64,000 nucleotides of DNA from Leuctra nigra (GCA_934045905.1 OW203768.1:29851060-29915059), one strand, 5' to 3'. Counted from the first letter of the stretch, positions 1-12,190 are shown. Notes: generated by a model from the letters alone, not told the origin. Numbers and translations: made by a program.

Positions 1-249
1 TGTTGGTTGATACAAATGACGTCACTCAACAGGAATACCGTTTCCCGCCAAAATGTCCACCGAATTTAAACGTGCTATTTAAGGAAAACACGCTATTTTA
101 AATTCAACTTTGAGTGTGAAAATGGTGTGTTTTACCAGCGGTTATTTTGAAATGTAGTTTTTAATTAAAACGCTGCATTTCACTATTTCGTTTAAATGAG
201 AAAAAATCTATTTTTTAGTGGAGTTAGCATCATGTATTTCTGCAAAGGC

Positions 250-420
250 TAATGCTCAATGATTGTGAAGGTGATAATGGAGATGGCGATGAAGAATAAA
301 GGATGGCAAAGGACAAGGAGGATGGACCGTGGGAAGGAGACGTTACAAGAGCTACTTCTCGACTGAGGGAACCACGACTGAGGAAGGGCGGCCACGAGAA
401 TCGAACATCCAGATAGTTAC
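250..420 (-). repeat. Degraded tRNA-derived SINE fragment
   Basis: The GATGATGG-rich stretch, then GACTGAGGGAA, GGAAGGGCGGCC and GAATCGAAC follow the same order as the minus-strand SINE at 63262-63540. The B-box equivalent survives, but the rest is strongly diverged. It is an old, inactive copy. Confidence 0.45.
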
Positions 421-589
421 TGACTGCCTGGGCCAGCTTACTCAGTTTTTTCCGTACAAAACCGACATATGCGCATGTACATCTTTAGCTATTTTTCGTA
501 ATAATATAATGATTAAACTGCTTTTTACATGGAATTTAGTGGATCGCCATTACGAAAAATTACATTTTCGTAATTTCTTTTCATCAGTA

Positions 590-690
590 TGAAATTTTCG
601 GTAGACAGAATTTCGGTTCGAGGTGTTGCGCGTATTCGTGCTCGCTCATAAACGCGTTACACAGAGCGTTTTCCTAGTTGTATAAAATAG
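590..690 (-). repeat. Terminal fragment of the GAGCGAGC-ended repeat family
   Basis: It contains AACGCGTTACACAGAGCG followed by TTTTCCTAG, the reverse complement of the starts of the copies at 17398 and 35143. It also has the GTGCTCGCTC motif and a TTTCGGTTCGAGGTGTTGCG stretch shared with 35143-35220. The inner boundary is unclear. Confidence 0.5.
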
Positions 691-924
691 CATTTTTAAT
701 ATTATACAAATAGAAAAAATATAATATATAATATTTTCAGAGTCTTGTTCCTGAACATAAAGTTTTCTTTATTTTCCAAGAACAGTAATTGCCCACGCAG
801 CTAAAGAACATAAAATGTAGCTCCGTTACTTGAAACAATAATAGTTATAATTACAACTAACTTACAAAAGATCACCTCCGCCCATTTGCTATTATTTTCG
901 CGAAAAACAGCCCTCGAGCTATCT

Positions 925-1005
925 TCATCATGGGTGGATCGATAGGTCGAACCATGATCGATAGACGTATCGATATCTCGATCAGTTTGATCGACTTTTC
1001 ATCAT
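925..1005. repeat. Cluster of ATCGAT palindromes
   Basis: Several overlapping GATCGATAG, TATCGATA and GATCGA words lie within about 75 bases. TATCGATA matches the insect DREF-type element, but with no gene beside it this may be a simple degenerate repeat. Confidence 0.3.
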
Positions 1006-1497
1006 CATCATTGGATTTATAGGCGTTGTAGTCAGTGGGCGTTAAAAAGAGCAACTCTTCATTAAACTATTAAATTAAATCGCATTATAGTATTGTGAAA
1101 GGAATTAAATATGTAGTGAAAGTAATAATACGTTGGGTTAATCTAATCATGTAGCTGCTTCCTGAATCATTTTGCAGGGTCATTCGATCTTTAAAGGTTA
1201 TGGATACACCAAAGTATAAGCTCGAAACAATGGGAATTTGCAATTAATCCTATTCATAAATTAGTGAATGAGTAATTCAAAAGTCATACAGAGAATGTCA
1301 GAATGTCACAACATTTTAAACCCCGAGCGCCATCTACAACTATCAACATTGCATTCTGGGTTTAGGATGTGAAGAGTTTGACAGCTGCCTGGATGACAGT
1401 GCTAAGATGCATAAAGGAAGAATGTTTTTCGGTGTTTATTATGTTATATCCTCTCTGTATATAAATGTAACTAATTTTAGTGGTATTCAACATAATT

Positions 1498-1650
1498 ATG
1501 AATAATATTAAGAATAGCAGATCGTACGGAACAATGTGTTGTGTTCCATTGTGCAAAAATAACACTAAATTTAGCCGTGAAGTGTTGTTTCAATACTTTC
1601 AAGGGACGTTGATTTGAAGAAAGAATGGATAAGACGCAATAAATTATGTT
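1498..1650 (+). pseudogene. THAP zinc-finger relic, plus-strand copy
   Basis: A 39-codon frame starts with ATG at 1498 and ends with TGA at 1615. It encodes CCVPLCKNN followed by FSREVLFQYFQGTL, which fits the first half of a THAP domain, whose N-terminal zinc cysteines precede an aromatic HxF region. The expected His before the second aromatic is Gln here. After a frame change it reads KKEWIRR, the usual next THAP segment. THAP domains occur in P-element-like transposases and host DNA-binding proteins. This copy stops soon after and is non-functional. The paired minus-strand copy at 1896-2180 keeps the second half. Confidence 0.55.
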
Positions 1651-1895
1651 TTTGTTGAAAATTTTTAGTGTAAGATGTAAATCCAATATTGTAGATATTA
1701 TTAGCCTGGGCTTGAAATCATATTTATCGCTTTCAGGGGTATTCAAGTTATTTTTCCTCTTAACAAACAGGACATTTGTAGGTAGCCGAAAATCTTATTT
1801 TTGTCAGAAATTCTGACAAAATGTGACAAAGTATGTTCCTGTATACATAACTAATTAACAAATCAATCTGACCTATTGGTTATTCATTTCGGTTT

Positions 1896-2180
1896 ATTCA
1901 TTTATTCATTTTGTTAGGGGAAAAACAGGGCAATTTTTCTTCATATTTCTTATAACCAGATTTGTTAAAATGTGCACCACATATTCTGTGGTTCTTAATA
2001 GGGGACCATTTACTACATTTTCCCTGAGATCCAATTCGCCTCACACGCCTCATTCTTTCTTCAAATCAATGTCCCTTGAAAGTAGTGAAACGACACTTCA
2101 CGGCTAAATTTAGTGTTATTTTTGCTCAATGGAACACAACACACTGTTCCGTACGATCTGCTATTCTTAGTATTATTCAT
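1896..2180 (-). pseudogene. THAP zinc-finger relic, minus-strand copy
   Basis: Reading from 2180 downward, the frame gives CCVPLSKNN and SREVSFHYFQGTLI, then a stop. After a frame shift it gives KCSKWSPIKNHRICGAHF and then YEEKLPCFSP. The order Cys pair, FHxF, W.P, RICxxHF and LP..F is the THAP (C2CH) zinc-finger layout, with RICGAHF supplying the second Cys and the His. The second zinc cysteine of the first half is replaced by Ser (PLS instead of PLC in the other copy). At least one frameshift and a stop break it. I infer a decayed transposase N-terminus; no catalytic domain is visible. Confidence 0.6.
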
Positions 2181-3378
2181 AAAATAATGTTGAATACCAA
2201 TAAAATTAGTTACATTTAAATACAGAGATGATATAACATAACAAACACCGAAAAACATTCTTCCTTTATGCATCTCAGCACTGTCAACCAGGCAGCTGTC
2301 AAACTCTTCACATCCTAAGCCCAACATGCATCACGGCACGTCGCGCATGCGCAGTGAATTTTGAATGTTGTCTATTTTGTTTTAGCCAATACATTATGTG
2401 TTCTATGAATACGTACTATGTAGAGTTTTGAATTATATGTAAATTTGTAGGACTATTTAGTTTTGTTGGTGCAGGTTCTTATAAAAATAAGGTGTCGTGG
2501 AGTTTTGATTAACTAAATACTTGTAAAAACGTATCAAAAATGTGGCTGAGCTTTTACGTTTATGTACTTTTACGTTTAGGTAAAAAAATTGAAATTAATT
2601 TCAAAATATGTGAAGAAAGTGAAGAAAAAAAATGTACGTTAATTAAGCCGCTGAATTTTGATTATACAATTTTTTATGGATGATCTGCTTGAAAAATATC
2701 GTTTAATATGGTATATAAATTTTTACAGACTTCAGGATTTTTTTGCATCTTGACATTGCAATGTAGATATTTTTAAATTTTTTCAAAAAATCCAAATATA
2801 ATATTTTTTAAACATTATATTAAGTATGTAATTAACTGATATTGTCCCAGGATTACGGCCAGCACCTACTGAGCAGCAAGTTCATGGATATGCTCGCGTG
2901 CAAAGCAATTCAATCACAGCCTCACCTCTCTTAAACCTCGTCTCGAGTTCATCTCTCTGGATATTGTTGCTAATAGTTTGACCTGGATCTCTAATTTCAT
3001 TGCAACATCGATGACTCGGGTTTTCAGTGATGAAGCTCTTCGATTACTGCAGGGAATTTACAGGCGAAATTGCCGCAAATTGAATCCAAGAGATGATTTA
3101 TATTCATTGAAATTAATTTTGATAAGACTTTCGAAACCTTTTATGAAACATAATCCTGATTCATAGTCGGAATCTTTATATTAACGTTTTGCCCTAATAA
3201 GTTTGAAATATAATTATTATAATCAATGCAATAACAATTTATATTTCTGTACCTCAGAGTCAGAGCTAGAAGGCCCGACGTCCGTTTCAATGATTCTTGA
3301 GGTGAGCTCAAAAAAGGAATTATGTCTTCATTCAAATTCAATCATATTTGTAATGGTATCAGCAGTAATTTTGTAAGA

Positions 3379-3530
3379 TAAGACGGATGAGTAGTGACTT
3401 TGACCTTGAAGAGTTTTTAATCGATTTTAATCAATATCTTTTAACAATGTAATTGTTAATAAAATAAGGTTTTGTACGAGTCTTCAGAAAAATTCAATGA
3501 ACATAATTTCATAGAATAATTATTTAATTT
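3379..3530 (+). repeat. Single arm of the 384-bp TTAA-flanked foldback family
   Basis: AAGACGG, GTAGTGAC, TTTTTAATCGATTTTA, ATCAATATCTTTT, TGTAATTGTTAA and ATTCAATGAA occur in the same order as in the left arm of the element at 54706-55089. Only one diverged arm is present. Confidence 0.6.
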
Positions 3531-4074
3531 CATTCAATAATTTCAATTTCATATTTTTAAGCAAATACCTGTACCTATCATATTATTATATTTCTGGACA
3601 CTTCTAATTTATGGCATACCACGGTTTTTTATGGACACACAAAAACACACATAACTTATAATACATACAAGAAAACCCCCACAAAACCTCAAAGGCTCAT
3701 CTGTGATCACTAATAATAAAACAAATAAATATTCACGACGTCTGTTACACATACAAGATTAACACATAGGTTTCTTATTCAGTACTTCAAAAGATTCACA
3801 ATTAATATCTCAGATTGCCTAAAGAACATCATAACAAATATTGCATGTCATACATTAATTACGTCTATTTCACAGCAAAAACACTTGGATTAATTAAAGT
3901 TCCGAAAACTTTTCCAGCAAAATTGACCATGAAAGTGGTCATTTCCACAAACACGACCCATTTCATCGCATCTGCTTGATTTTGCCCTCAAACTCTTAAC
4001 AAGCTAACTAATTATTAACTCAGATAATTCTCCAGCATCTTTGTTACCCCGGAGTCATCTAAGAGGACCAGTGT

Positions 4075-4097
4075 CCCCCTCCCCCTCCCCCTCCCCC
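4075..4097 (-). other. G-quadruplex motif
   Basis: On the plus strand there are four runs of five C separated by single T. On the minus strand this is four G5 runs with one-base loops, a canonical quadruplex pattern. Confidence 0.6.
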
Positions 4098-4917
4098 ATT
4101 ACCGATCAAAACAATGATAATGGTGAAGAATTTCATAATTACAATCAACTCCATTCTTAGACATGGTGGTATAAAACTTCACAAAAGGTAAGGACCTGAT
4201 CCAGCCTTAAGGTTGAAATAAACCAGTATTTTGAGACTATCACTCTTTAATTATCAAGTCGAATTTGATAATATTAAGTCAAATTTAGACACTCTAAGAA
4301 AAACAAGCCTTCAAAATATCATCGAAGTGTATAATTTGTAAGTATTATGCCCTCGAAGAGATCTTTTAATATTTAATTATTGGGGAGTGGTGCTCAACTT
4401 CCAAACAAAGCATATTAAACTAGCCGATTAAAAATTTAAATTTCATATTTTACTGAATCAAGCGATCTTCAAGGACAGATTAATTTATGTATGTGTAATT
4501 ATTGCTTGGAATGATTTCAGCGATTGCGATGCGATGTTACGGTGTAATTGTGTGGTTACAAATGAAGTAATGAGCGTATTAAATTGTTGTCTATTGATGG
4601 ATGGATAAATTGTGGGCAATTACGTTGAAGTTGGAGGTAGAATGGAATAGGGCGAGAGCTTAACGTGATTGGAGGAGTGGAAATTATGAAATTACTTAAC
4701 TAATAAGCGGCTGTCATTAGTGTGGGAATAATTACTAATCATGGGATTTGTTACCAGGAAAAGTGATATGGTGATAAAAATAATACCGATGAAGTCACGA
4801 TCATTACAGCTATTTTTTTTATCACGGTCAAAAATATGTAATTTTAATTGAATATCTATAGCCAAAACATAAATCGAAACATTTGTTTAGCTTATTTCAT
4901 ATGCCTTCACTTTCTGT

Positions 4918-4962
4918 ATACTGTATACTGTATGCTGTATGCTGTATGCTGTATACTGTGTG
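4918..4962. repeat. Heptamer microsatellite (TATACTG/TATGCTG)
   Basis: About six tandem seven-base units alternate between TATACTG and TATGCTG. A separate pentamer array (TTGAT) lies at 5038-5064. Confidence 0.85.
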
Positions 4963-5156
4963 TATGTGTATCTTTCCAAATACCTTTGACTAAAGGTCAA
5001 ATATGTATGATTGTATCTACATTGTTGGAAATAAATTGATTTGATTTGATTTGATTTGATTTGATGGCAAGCTTGGCATTGAAGTATCATAGGAAATACA
5101 GATTTCCATTTTTAGACGGGAAAATCGGATTGTAAATAACGACATGCAACCAGAGA

Positions 5157-5531
5157 CATGGGTATCCACGGGGGGGGGGGGGGGGGCAAGGGTGGGCGCT
5201 TGCCCTCCCTCTGGATTCAGGAAATCATATCATTTTTGTAGTGTTTTACGTTTAGTTTCATTTTGTAAACAATAAAACTAAAAAACTAAAAAACTAAAAA
5301 AATAAAAAATAAAAAAAATGCCCTGCGGGGCAATTTGCTTTTTACCACCCCAAAGTATAAAATGTTAAAATTATATTGAATAATATAACAAATTTTACCT
5401 TACAACGCTTCAAAATTGATTTCAAAGTAATAAAAAACCAAAATGCCCTGCAGGGCAAGTAGGGGCTTGCCTTACACAACCCCCAAATTGTAAAATTTAA
5501 AAATAAATAAATCCTGCTGCGGATGCCCATG
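5157..5531. mobile_element. hAT-like MITE, copy 1, with 8-bp target duplication
   Basis: The 375-bp element is flanked by the direct repeat ACCAGAGA at 5149-5156 and 5532-5539. Its ends are CATGGGTATCC and GGATGCCCATG, short terminal inverted repeats. Inside are a 17-base G run next to the left end and several TGCCCTGCGGGGCA-type palindromes, shared with the copy at 19167-19567. An 8-bp duplication plus short inverted ends is typical of the hAT superfamily. No coding capacity is present, so it would have moved using a transposase encoded elsewhere. Confidence 0.85.
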
Positions 5532-6737
5532 ACCAGAGACCTTTTAATTATGCACGTGCAAATGAGTTTCTATTCAGGACTTTGAACGTCAGCTGTCCAT
5601 TGGCCAAGTCCTCAAGTAACTCGTTTTATTCAGATGTGTATAACGAATTCTTGACGACTATTTATCTCATTGGAATAATGTTTGCCTATCGAGATCATAA
5701 CCACCGATTTTCAATATTATGTTTTTGTAAGAGCATCATTAGAGTTCTCCATGAAGCCAGATATACGATTAAGCTAAGATTACGACTTGTGTGAACACAT
5801 TTATTAAAATAATTAAACACATGGGTATACATATAATTTCATATACTCCATTATGCAGGAGTGATCAATTTGGCATGATATATTCAAATATAGTTTTGAC
5901 TAACAATGTATATTTTAGAGATAAGCACAAGGAAAAGCTGGTCGCCATAACTGTGTTTTAAAATTAACACCGAAAGTAATCTTTGAAATATTATTTAAAT
6001 GACCTCAAAATTTAGCCAAACTGCAAAAATAGCATATGGTTTCCTTTAGGCATAAAAAACACGAATATTAAATAAATGTTTTCTGCTAATAGAATGTGGT
6101 GTACCTATTTGCTATTTTTATGTCAAGTAGGCAACCTGAACGTCGATTGCCACGTTCTCTATTCAATATTTCAAGAAAATGCAATGAAATCTACAAAATA
6201 GTTAAATTATGCATCGTATGCAATTCTTCACTTATAATGGAGAAATATGCCCCTAGAGCCTTCACCTAATTTTTTTTTTAAATATAATGAATTACAATAA
6301 ATTAATGTTCATATTGTATTCTTGAGAAAATATAAAAATGCCAATTGCCATCCACGAATGATGTATTACTGTGTTGCCATTCCGTAAGGCGAGGCTCTCC
6401 GTCCAATTAGCTAAGTCAAGCAACAAATAATAATTGCATTGTTCTCAGACCGGACGGATCTTGAAGAGCTCGGTTCGAAGCTGATTGAGGGTCAATTATC
6501 AGTAATTACAGCACAACGTTGTCCTCCAGACGTCGCAATTGTGCTGGAGTGACGACGTCGACGAGGCATTTCAGAAAATCATTTCATCTTTCTGATTCGA
6601 CTTCATATATTTAAGACAATGAAATTAAATCTACAAATAGTTAAATTATTTGTCCGTACTACCAACCATAAAGAATCCAAGTGACATTTTTGAAAGTATT
6701 GATTTATTCTACTCAATAATCGTTGTAATTAACAGAT

Positions 6738-6986
6738 GAAGGGTACAGGGAAAGAACGCTATAAGTCACATTCGGATGAAACTGAGATGAACAAAGTTTT
6801 ATGTTTAACTTGTATCTATCTTCCATACAAATCTATATTTCAATTGCGTTTTTCAAGACTTTGTGGCAATATTTTATAAAAACCGTGGGTATATTCTGAA
6901 AGCTCATAATAATCACTGCAAGATTACTCCTTTTCAACTAAATTTTTCCAAAAATGGACTTAAAGCGTTCTTTCCCTGTACCCTTC
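6738..6986. mobile_element. 249-bp MITE with 23-bp perfect terminal inverted repeats
   Basis: The ends start GAAGGGTACAGGGAAAG and are perfect inverted copies over 23 bp. The direct repeat AGAT lies immediately outside on both sides (6734-6737 and 6987-6990). A related minus-strand copy at 60638-60869 is flanked by AAAT. The repeated 4-bp flank supports a 4-bp target duplication. The superfamily is not assigned. Confidence 0.85.
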
Positions 6987-7151
6987 AGATCATTTTCTTT
7001 CTAACAATTTTGTTCCCATTCCTATTACAAAGTTAAAACTTGAGTTAAAGCTGTGGATTGAATCTGTGGCAAAAAGCACAGATTCAAACTAGTTTTGGCG
7101 ATTTACTCTTTAAGTAAACATAGATATACTCCCCAAACGGCTTTCATGTCG

Positions 7152-7238
7152 GTTGGGTGATTTATGGTTGGTATGGCAGTAAATAAAGCTACGTCGGTTA
7201 GTCACAAATCTTGGGTTCGAGTCCCGGTCAACCCGAAA
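7152..7238 (+). pseudogene. tRNA-like relic
   Basis: GGGTTCGAGTCCC is a good B-box/T-arm, and GGTTGGG near the 5' side can pair roughly with TCAACCC at the 3' side. The anticodon region is not recognisable and the D-arm is poor. It is a decayed tRNA or a SINE head. Confidence 0.35.
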
Positions 7239-7664
7239 TTTTTCAAAATTTCCCTTAAATCAGTGGAATATTACGAAAGATTTCTTCAAGGAAATTTGTC
7301 TTCTGATGTAATTTTCATAACATACACAAACCTATGACATGCAATTTTTTTTTAATAACTTGCTTGATTAAAATATATTTATAATCTGATAGACTGACAC
7401 TGACATCTAATTGATTTCCAAGACAATCTAAACTTAGACCAAAAACAATCTATTTCAGATCGAATAACATCAGTTCCTTGAAACATATGGCACGCTATAA
7501 TTCTTCTTAAATTAGCAAAATAATCATTTAATTACTGCACTATTTCGCTTGGTCGGACGTATAATTTCTTCCTCGTTGTCCTGCGTTTGTCATAAGGTAT
7601 TAAAACTTGCCGCGTGCTGATGTCATGATGCTATTACAACAGTGTTAAGCCTGCTTGAACGCTA

Positions 7665-7684
7665 GGGGGGGGGGGGGGGGGGGG
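7665..7684 (+). repeat. Poly(G) run of 20
   Basis: An uninterrupted G20 homopolymer in otherwise AT-rich sequence. No flanking inverted ends like those of the hAT-like MITEs are visible here. Confidence 0.9.
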
Positions 7685-7699
7685 TAACTAAGACGGAAA

Positions 7700-9030
7700 A
7701 GAAAAGCGACGTCTGCAGATGACAAAGTTGAAATATAATGCTTTCGTGTTGAAGGAAAAGTGAAAGCAGCAACGTGGCAACGTTGTCAAATTAAAAAAAT
7801 TATTTATTTTAAGTAATCGTTGAATGATTTCTTGTAATTTATAGAGTTTTACAATTTGTGTAGTTATGTGCATTGTCATGTAGAATTGGCGTATATTTGG
7901 TGTAGGTGCCGTTTCTACTGGAAGATATCAATAAATTATAGGACCATTTAATTTGACTGTTTTAACATACATTTTGTAAATTTTTTTATATTTTAGTTAT
8001 AATACATAACAAGTATTTTACGCTAAACTTTATGATACAGGCATTAAAAATTACAAAATGTCTTTCGTCTCCAAACAATTTAAATATTTATATTGGTGTA
8101 CCTTTTATAATTACTGGCAATTCCTTTACTCTTTGTAATTAAATTAAATGGGATTTATGAATTGTGAATTTAATGTGAAATGTGAATGTGTGTTTTTATC
8201 ATTAAAATTTTGAACTCAACTCTAAACGACATTTCGTGTTCATTTTATTAGAATTATCGAAAACTAAATTAATTTTTTCTTCGAAGATATTGTGATCAAT
8301 TTTAATTTCTCACGGAACCAGATCATCAAGTTGTTAATTAGTAGCTATAGTTACAAAAGAATACAAAAAATACGTTGAAGGTTTTTGATTTTCATTGATT
8401 TTCTATAAGACATTTCATAGTTTCTTCCACAATTGCATGCATCATTGACCTATTAAAATTTAAATACCTCTTTTCTACTAAGATCTGAAAAGTGATCGAA
8501 TACGAACGTCTATAAACTGGCACGGAACTATTTTTTAACGGTTGATTCGTGCAAGAATTGTGTCCCTAATTTCTATAATTACCTTCAAAGTAATTAATCC
8601 AATGTAACGTAATAACATAGAACTCCTAATACTGATTTCGATGCACCTTACATGCAGATCATGGATAAGAAAACTCTTTTTAATGCATACTAAGTTGGAC
8701 AAGGTGCAATTTTTATTCTTCGACTATGTTATTAGAGGCAGTTATGAAAATCTATGGTGCAATATTCTACTTTGATAGTAATTATGTACTAATAGATTAG
8801 AAGTACTTCGTGAAATTGTACGTGTAAATTCACACATTTTTATGTGACTTTAAAATGATCTGGATACAACTTTGACAGCAGGTAATATTATAGGGGTGTC
8901 ATTTTATTTAAAGTGAAGAAAATTATAGAGTAAACTACACAGGCTCTCACAATTTTCACACAATGATATTTTATCCGTACTGGTGTGTAACGATGAAAAA
9001 TATAACAGTATTTCAGCCTAGGAGATGTTA
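7700..9030. other. Unique AT-rich stretch, nothing identified
   Basis: I see no repeat copy, RNA gene or convincing coding frame here. Short frames are interrupted and have no recognisable motif. Confidence 0.5.
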
Positions 9031-9038
9031 AAAATATT

Positions 9039-9120
9039 TGGCAGCGGTGGGATTCGAACCCACGCCCCCGAAGAGACTGGTGCCTTAAACCAGCGCCTTA
9101 GACCGCTCGGCCACGCTACC
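9039..9120 (-). tRNA. tRNA-Leu (anticodon AAG)
   Basis: This 82-nt gene decodes CUU leucine codons. The acceptor GGTAGCG pairs with CGCTGCC and leaves discriminator A. The A box is TGGCCGAGCGG and the T-arm GGGTTCGAATCCC. The anticodon stem CTGGT/ACCAG encloses loop TTAAGGC, giving AAG. A long variable arm, as expected for a class II tRNA, is present. There is no intron and no encoded CCA, as usual in animals. On its own strand it is followed by a run of five T, a Pol III terminator. It lies head to head with a second copy about 200 bp away. Of the two copies this one has the fully paired acceptor stem. Confidence 0.97.
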
Positions 9121-9321
9121 ACTGTATTGAATTAAAAGTTTATTTTGATCATGAATGTGTAGTGAAAAAATCCTGACAAAATGCTCAGTACATCAAATAA
9201 GTTGTGGTACCTTTACAAACAAAAATAGGTATGACCTTTCCATTTGCATTTGATTGTGGACGAGTTGTGAAGTATCATAGAAGAAGGGTAGTACTTGGGG
9301 AGTGAGTTCATTTATAATAAC

Positions 9322-9403
9322 GGTAGGGTGGCCGAGCGGTCTAAGGCGCTGGTTTAAGGCACCAGTCTCTTCGGAGGCGTGGGTTCAAATCCCACCGCTG
9401 CCA
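9322..9403 (+). tRNA. tRNA-Leu (anticodon AAG), second copy with acceptor mismatch
   Basis: It differs from the divergent copy at 9039-9120 at three positions of 82. The acceptor reads GGTAGGG, so base 6 is G opposite G, a mismatch. The T-loop has GGTTCAAATCC in place of GGTTCGAATCC. The variable arm reads CTCTTCGGAG, a perfect small hairpin. Anticodon stem, AAG anticodon, A box and discriminator A are intact, and TTTT follows within ten bases. Transcription looks possible, but the mismatch could weaken folding or charging, so it may be a slightly degenerate copy. Confidence 0.9.
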
Positions 9404-9599
9404 GATATTTTATTTGACTCAATCTACTTTTACTTTATTGATATTTATGTAGAAGATGTTTATGGCCTAAAAATCGACAATACGCAGAGAAAGACCAAAG
9501 AAATGTCAAATTATACAGATCTGGCAAAAATTTACTTGGGCGGTACAATTTATTTTACTACAATATTTTACTTCTAAGTAATTTTAGGTAAATTTTGGA

Positions 9600-12190
9600 T
9601 GAATAACAACTTAAAAAATATTTTATATCTAATTGTAAAATGTGAATTAGCAAAGAATAGAAATAGGATTTCCTACAATCCCTTCATTATTGAGATAACA
9701 ATACAATAAACAACAGTGTAGTTTTACTTTTTCACTATTATTACCTACAGTTTTTATTTTAGATTCCTTCATTGTTACGTTGCCAAGCAACCGATAACCA
9801 TGAATTTATTCTAATTTTATTTGTGCGTCAAGATTGCAAGTATATAGGAAAAGGAAATGATCGTCACTTTAAAGTACACATTTCCATTTTCACGACAATT
9901 CCGTAAGTAAGTACATTCCACCAATCAAATCCATGCATTTATTCATCATATTGCATGCATTTTATAATATTATTCATCGATTCACCCACAACATTCTCAA
10001 CTCAAGTGCACATTGTAGGTATAATTGACCCTACGAGACCTGTGCAATCATTGCCCTATCCATTCCATATAGCCCCGAGACTCTAATTACATCTCACCAG
10101 CTCTCTCGCTCTCATTGATCACGTAATGGTGCTGTCTCTTTCTGGCTCATTAAACCACCCTCGATATTCTTTTACTACACGACGAAGTATTTTTTTAATG
10201 TTAACTATGCGTATTTAAATGAAGTATCTGTATAATTAAGTGTGCCCCGAGATATGAATATGTTGCAATTGTCATGTCAGTCAATGGACCATGGATAAAT
10301 TATGATAATATGATCATAAATTTGTAAATTGCTTGATTACGTTTGTGAAGATTGGCTAGGCCATGAATCAATATTATATTCGTTTTTTTTACCAGTTCTT
10401 TAAGTCAATGTTTGGTTTTTAAATGGTGACTGTTAAAGAAATGTGAGAATGAAATTAACTTTTAGTGTAAAAATAGAATTTATCTATTGTTGTTAAAATG
10501 TGCAGCTTAAATTAAGATATGACATTAACTAATGAAAACAGAAAATTAAATATTTTACGATTCTTTAGGTATATGTAAATAATTTTTTTATGATAATTTA
10601 TTTTAAATCTACGCAACTTTTAACCATCTACCTACGCATATATTTAATCAACATCTCCCATTTTCCACTGATTCTTTGATAAGTGCAAATTTTGTTGGTA
10701 GCATATATAATTTAAATAATTTATCTAACTTATACATTCAACAAAAATAGCTTTTTCGTTTGTTATTTTTATAGTGAATATTTAATCCAAATAATTGAGT
10801 TTAAAAATGCCTTATTATACATCTCATTACTTAAATACCCTCACGTGACCGACTTTTTTACCGCATAATTTCAATCAGTTTACTCGCTTTAAACTTTCAA
10901 CATATTTACAGTTTCGTGTTTTCATTTAGTAGTTTGAGAAACGCACCTGATAATAATATAATAAATTCTGTTGAAAAGTGTTCTGTCGCCGAAATACTGC
11001 GATTACTTCTAGAGATAACAACCACGCTCTTGTATTGTAGTATTTAAGCTGACATTTTACAAGAATTAGTCGGAGTAGATTCATCGCACACGCCATCTTG
11101 AAAGTTCCACAAGTTATGTCGCAATGAGCTTTCAAAATAACTATACGAGATAGCGCTTTCAACACCTTAGAGGTTACACAGTGTTCTTTTGTCAGACATG
11201 TTAGTCAGTAGAATAATTAACCAAAACAGCGGGAATCAAAAAGTGAAGGGCGCACTTTTCCTAAACCTGCCCCTAAAATGTGACCAAATATTATTTTTAA
11301 GAAGCCGTTTCGGCTTACATTTTACGGGATGATTCCGGAAATATGGTCCTAAAATATAATGGAAAAGTTTTTGTAACACTCTGTTTTGGATACTGGTTTA
11401 TATTTCTGTACATAATTGTATAATTTCTCGATACCTACGTATGAAATATTTGGAATTGTTTGTGAAAGTAATTATTTAAAAGAAATTAGGAATGGAAAGC
11501 AGTTGTACTTTCCATTCCTGGATGGATGGTGAAATTGTAAGGGTTGAGGCTAGTTTTTTTTATATTTTTAATAATTAATCTTGTACTCTAATACTTAGTT
11601 TTCAATTAATAGAGATTGCAATTTTTATTGTTGTATTAATATGTGTAAGTAACGTTTTGAGCGTTGTGCTGTACATACTGTATATAACGGTATAGGTACC
11701 CTTGATCTTTGGAAATACTTGCAAGTTGCATGTAGATTTAATCTGGGTAAATAGAGCAAGTGGTAATTGTTAAATACAAGTTGACAGGCCTTGAAGGGTT
11801 ACGTGCATGTTCACTTTGAAATTACTGATTACATTGACAGGACCCTCTGAGCGACCAAAAACATGTGTAGGTAACATGTAATTTTGGTTAATGGTTAAAT
11901 TCAAACATGAAAAGTGTTGACTTAAATCACTTAAAATATAAACTAAAAAATATTCTATCCTGTGCTTTTAACACAAGGGTTTTGACTTTGTCTATGGTTT
12001 GTAGATTGGAACAAATTTAATCTACGTATAAAACAATGGTAATTAAACTAACTTTATCTAAAAAATTAGTGAAGAGGACTAAAACACAATACATGATTCA
12101 AAAAATCATATTATTCAAATATTTTTTTTCTTACACAACTTTGGAGAAAGAAGAACAAAAAAACTTAAAAGGATCAATAAAATATTGCAC
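9600..12190. other. Unique AT-rich stretch with one small hairpin
   Basis: I see no gene. A perfect hairpin with 12-bp arms (AGGAATGGAAAG and its complement, 8-base loop) lies at about 11488-11519. The stretch at 10030-10180 is less AT-rich than its surroundings and could be conserved non-coding DNA. Confidence 0.45.

Larger units (their letters stand above)
1345..2335. repeat. Large inverted repeat with about 285-bp arms (THAP relic)
   Basis: The arms are 1345-1628 and 2050-2335 and are roughly 90% alike by eye in inverted orientation. The spacer of about 420 bp carries the continuation of the THAP-like coding sequence of the right arm only. Each arm encodes the same peptide, so this is either two head-on insertions of one transposon or a foldback that captured part of its coding region. 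Confidence 0.75.
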
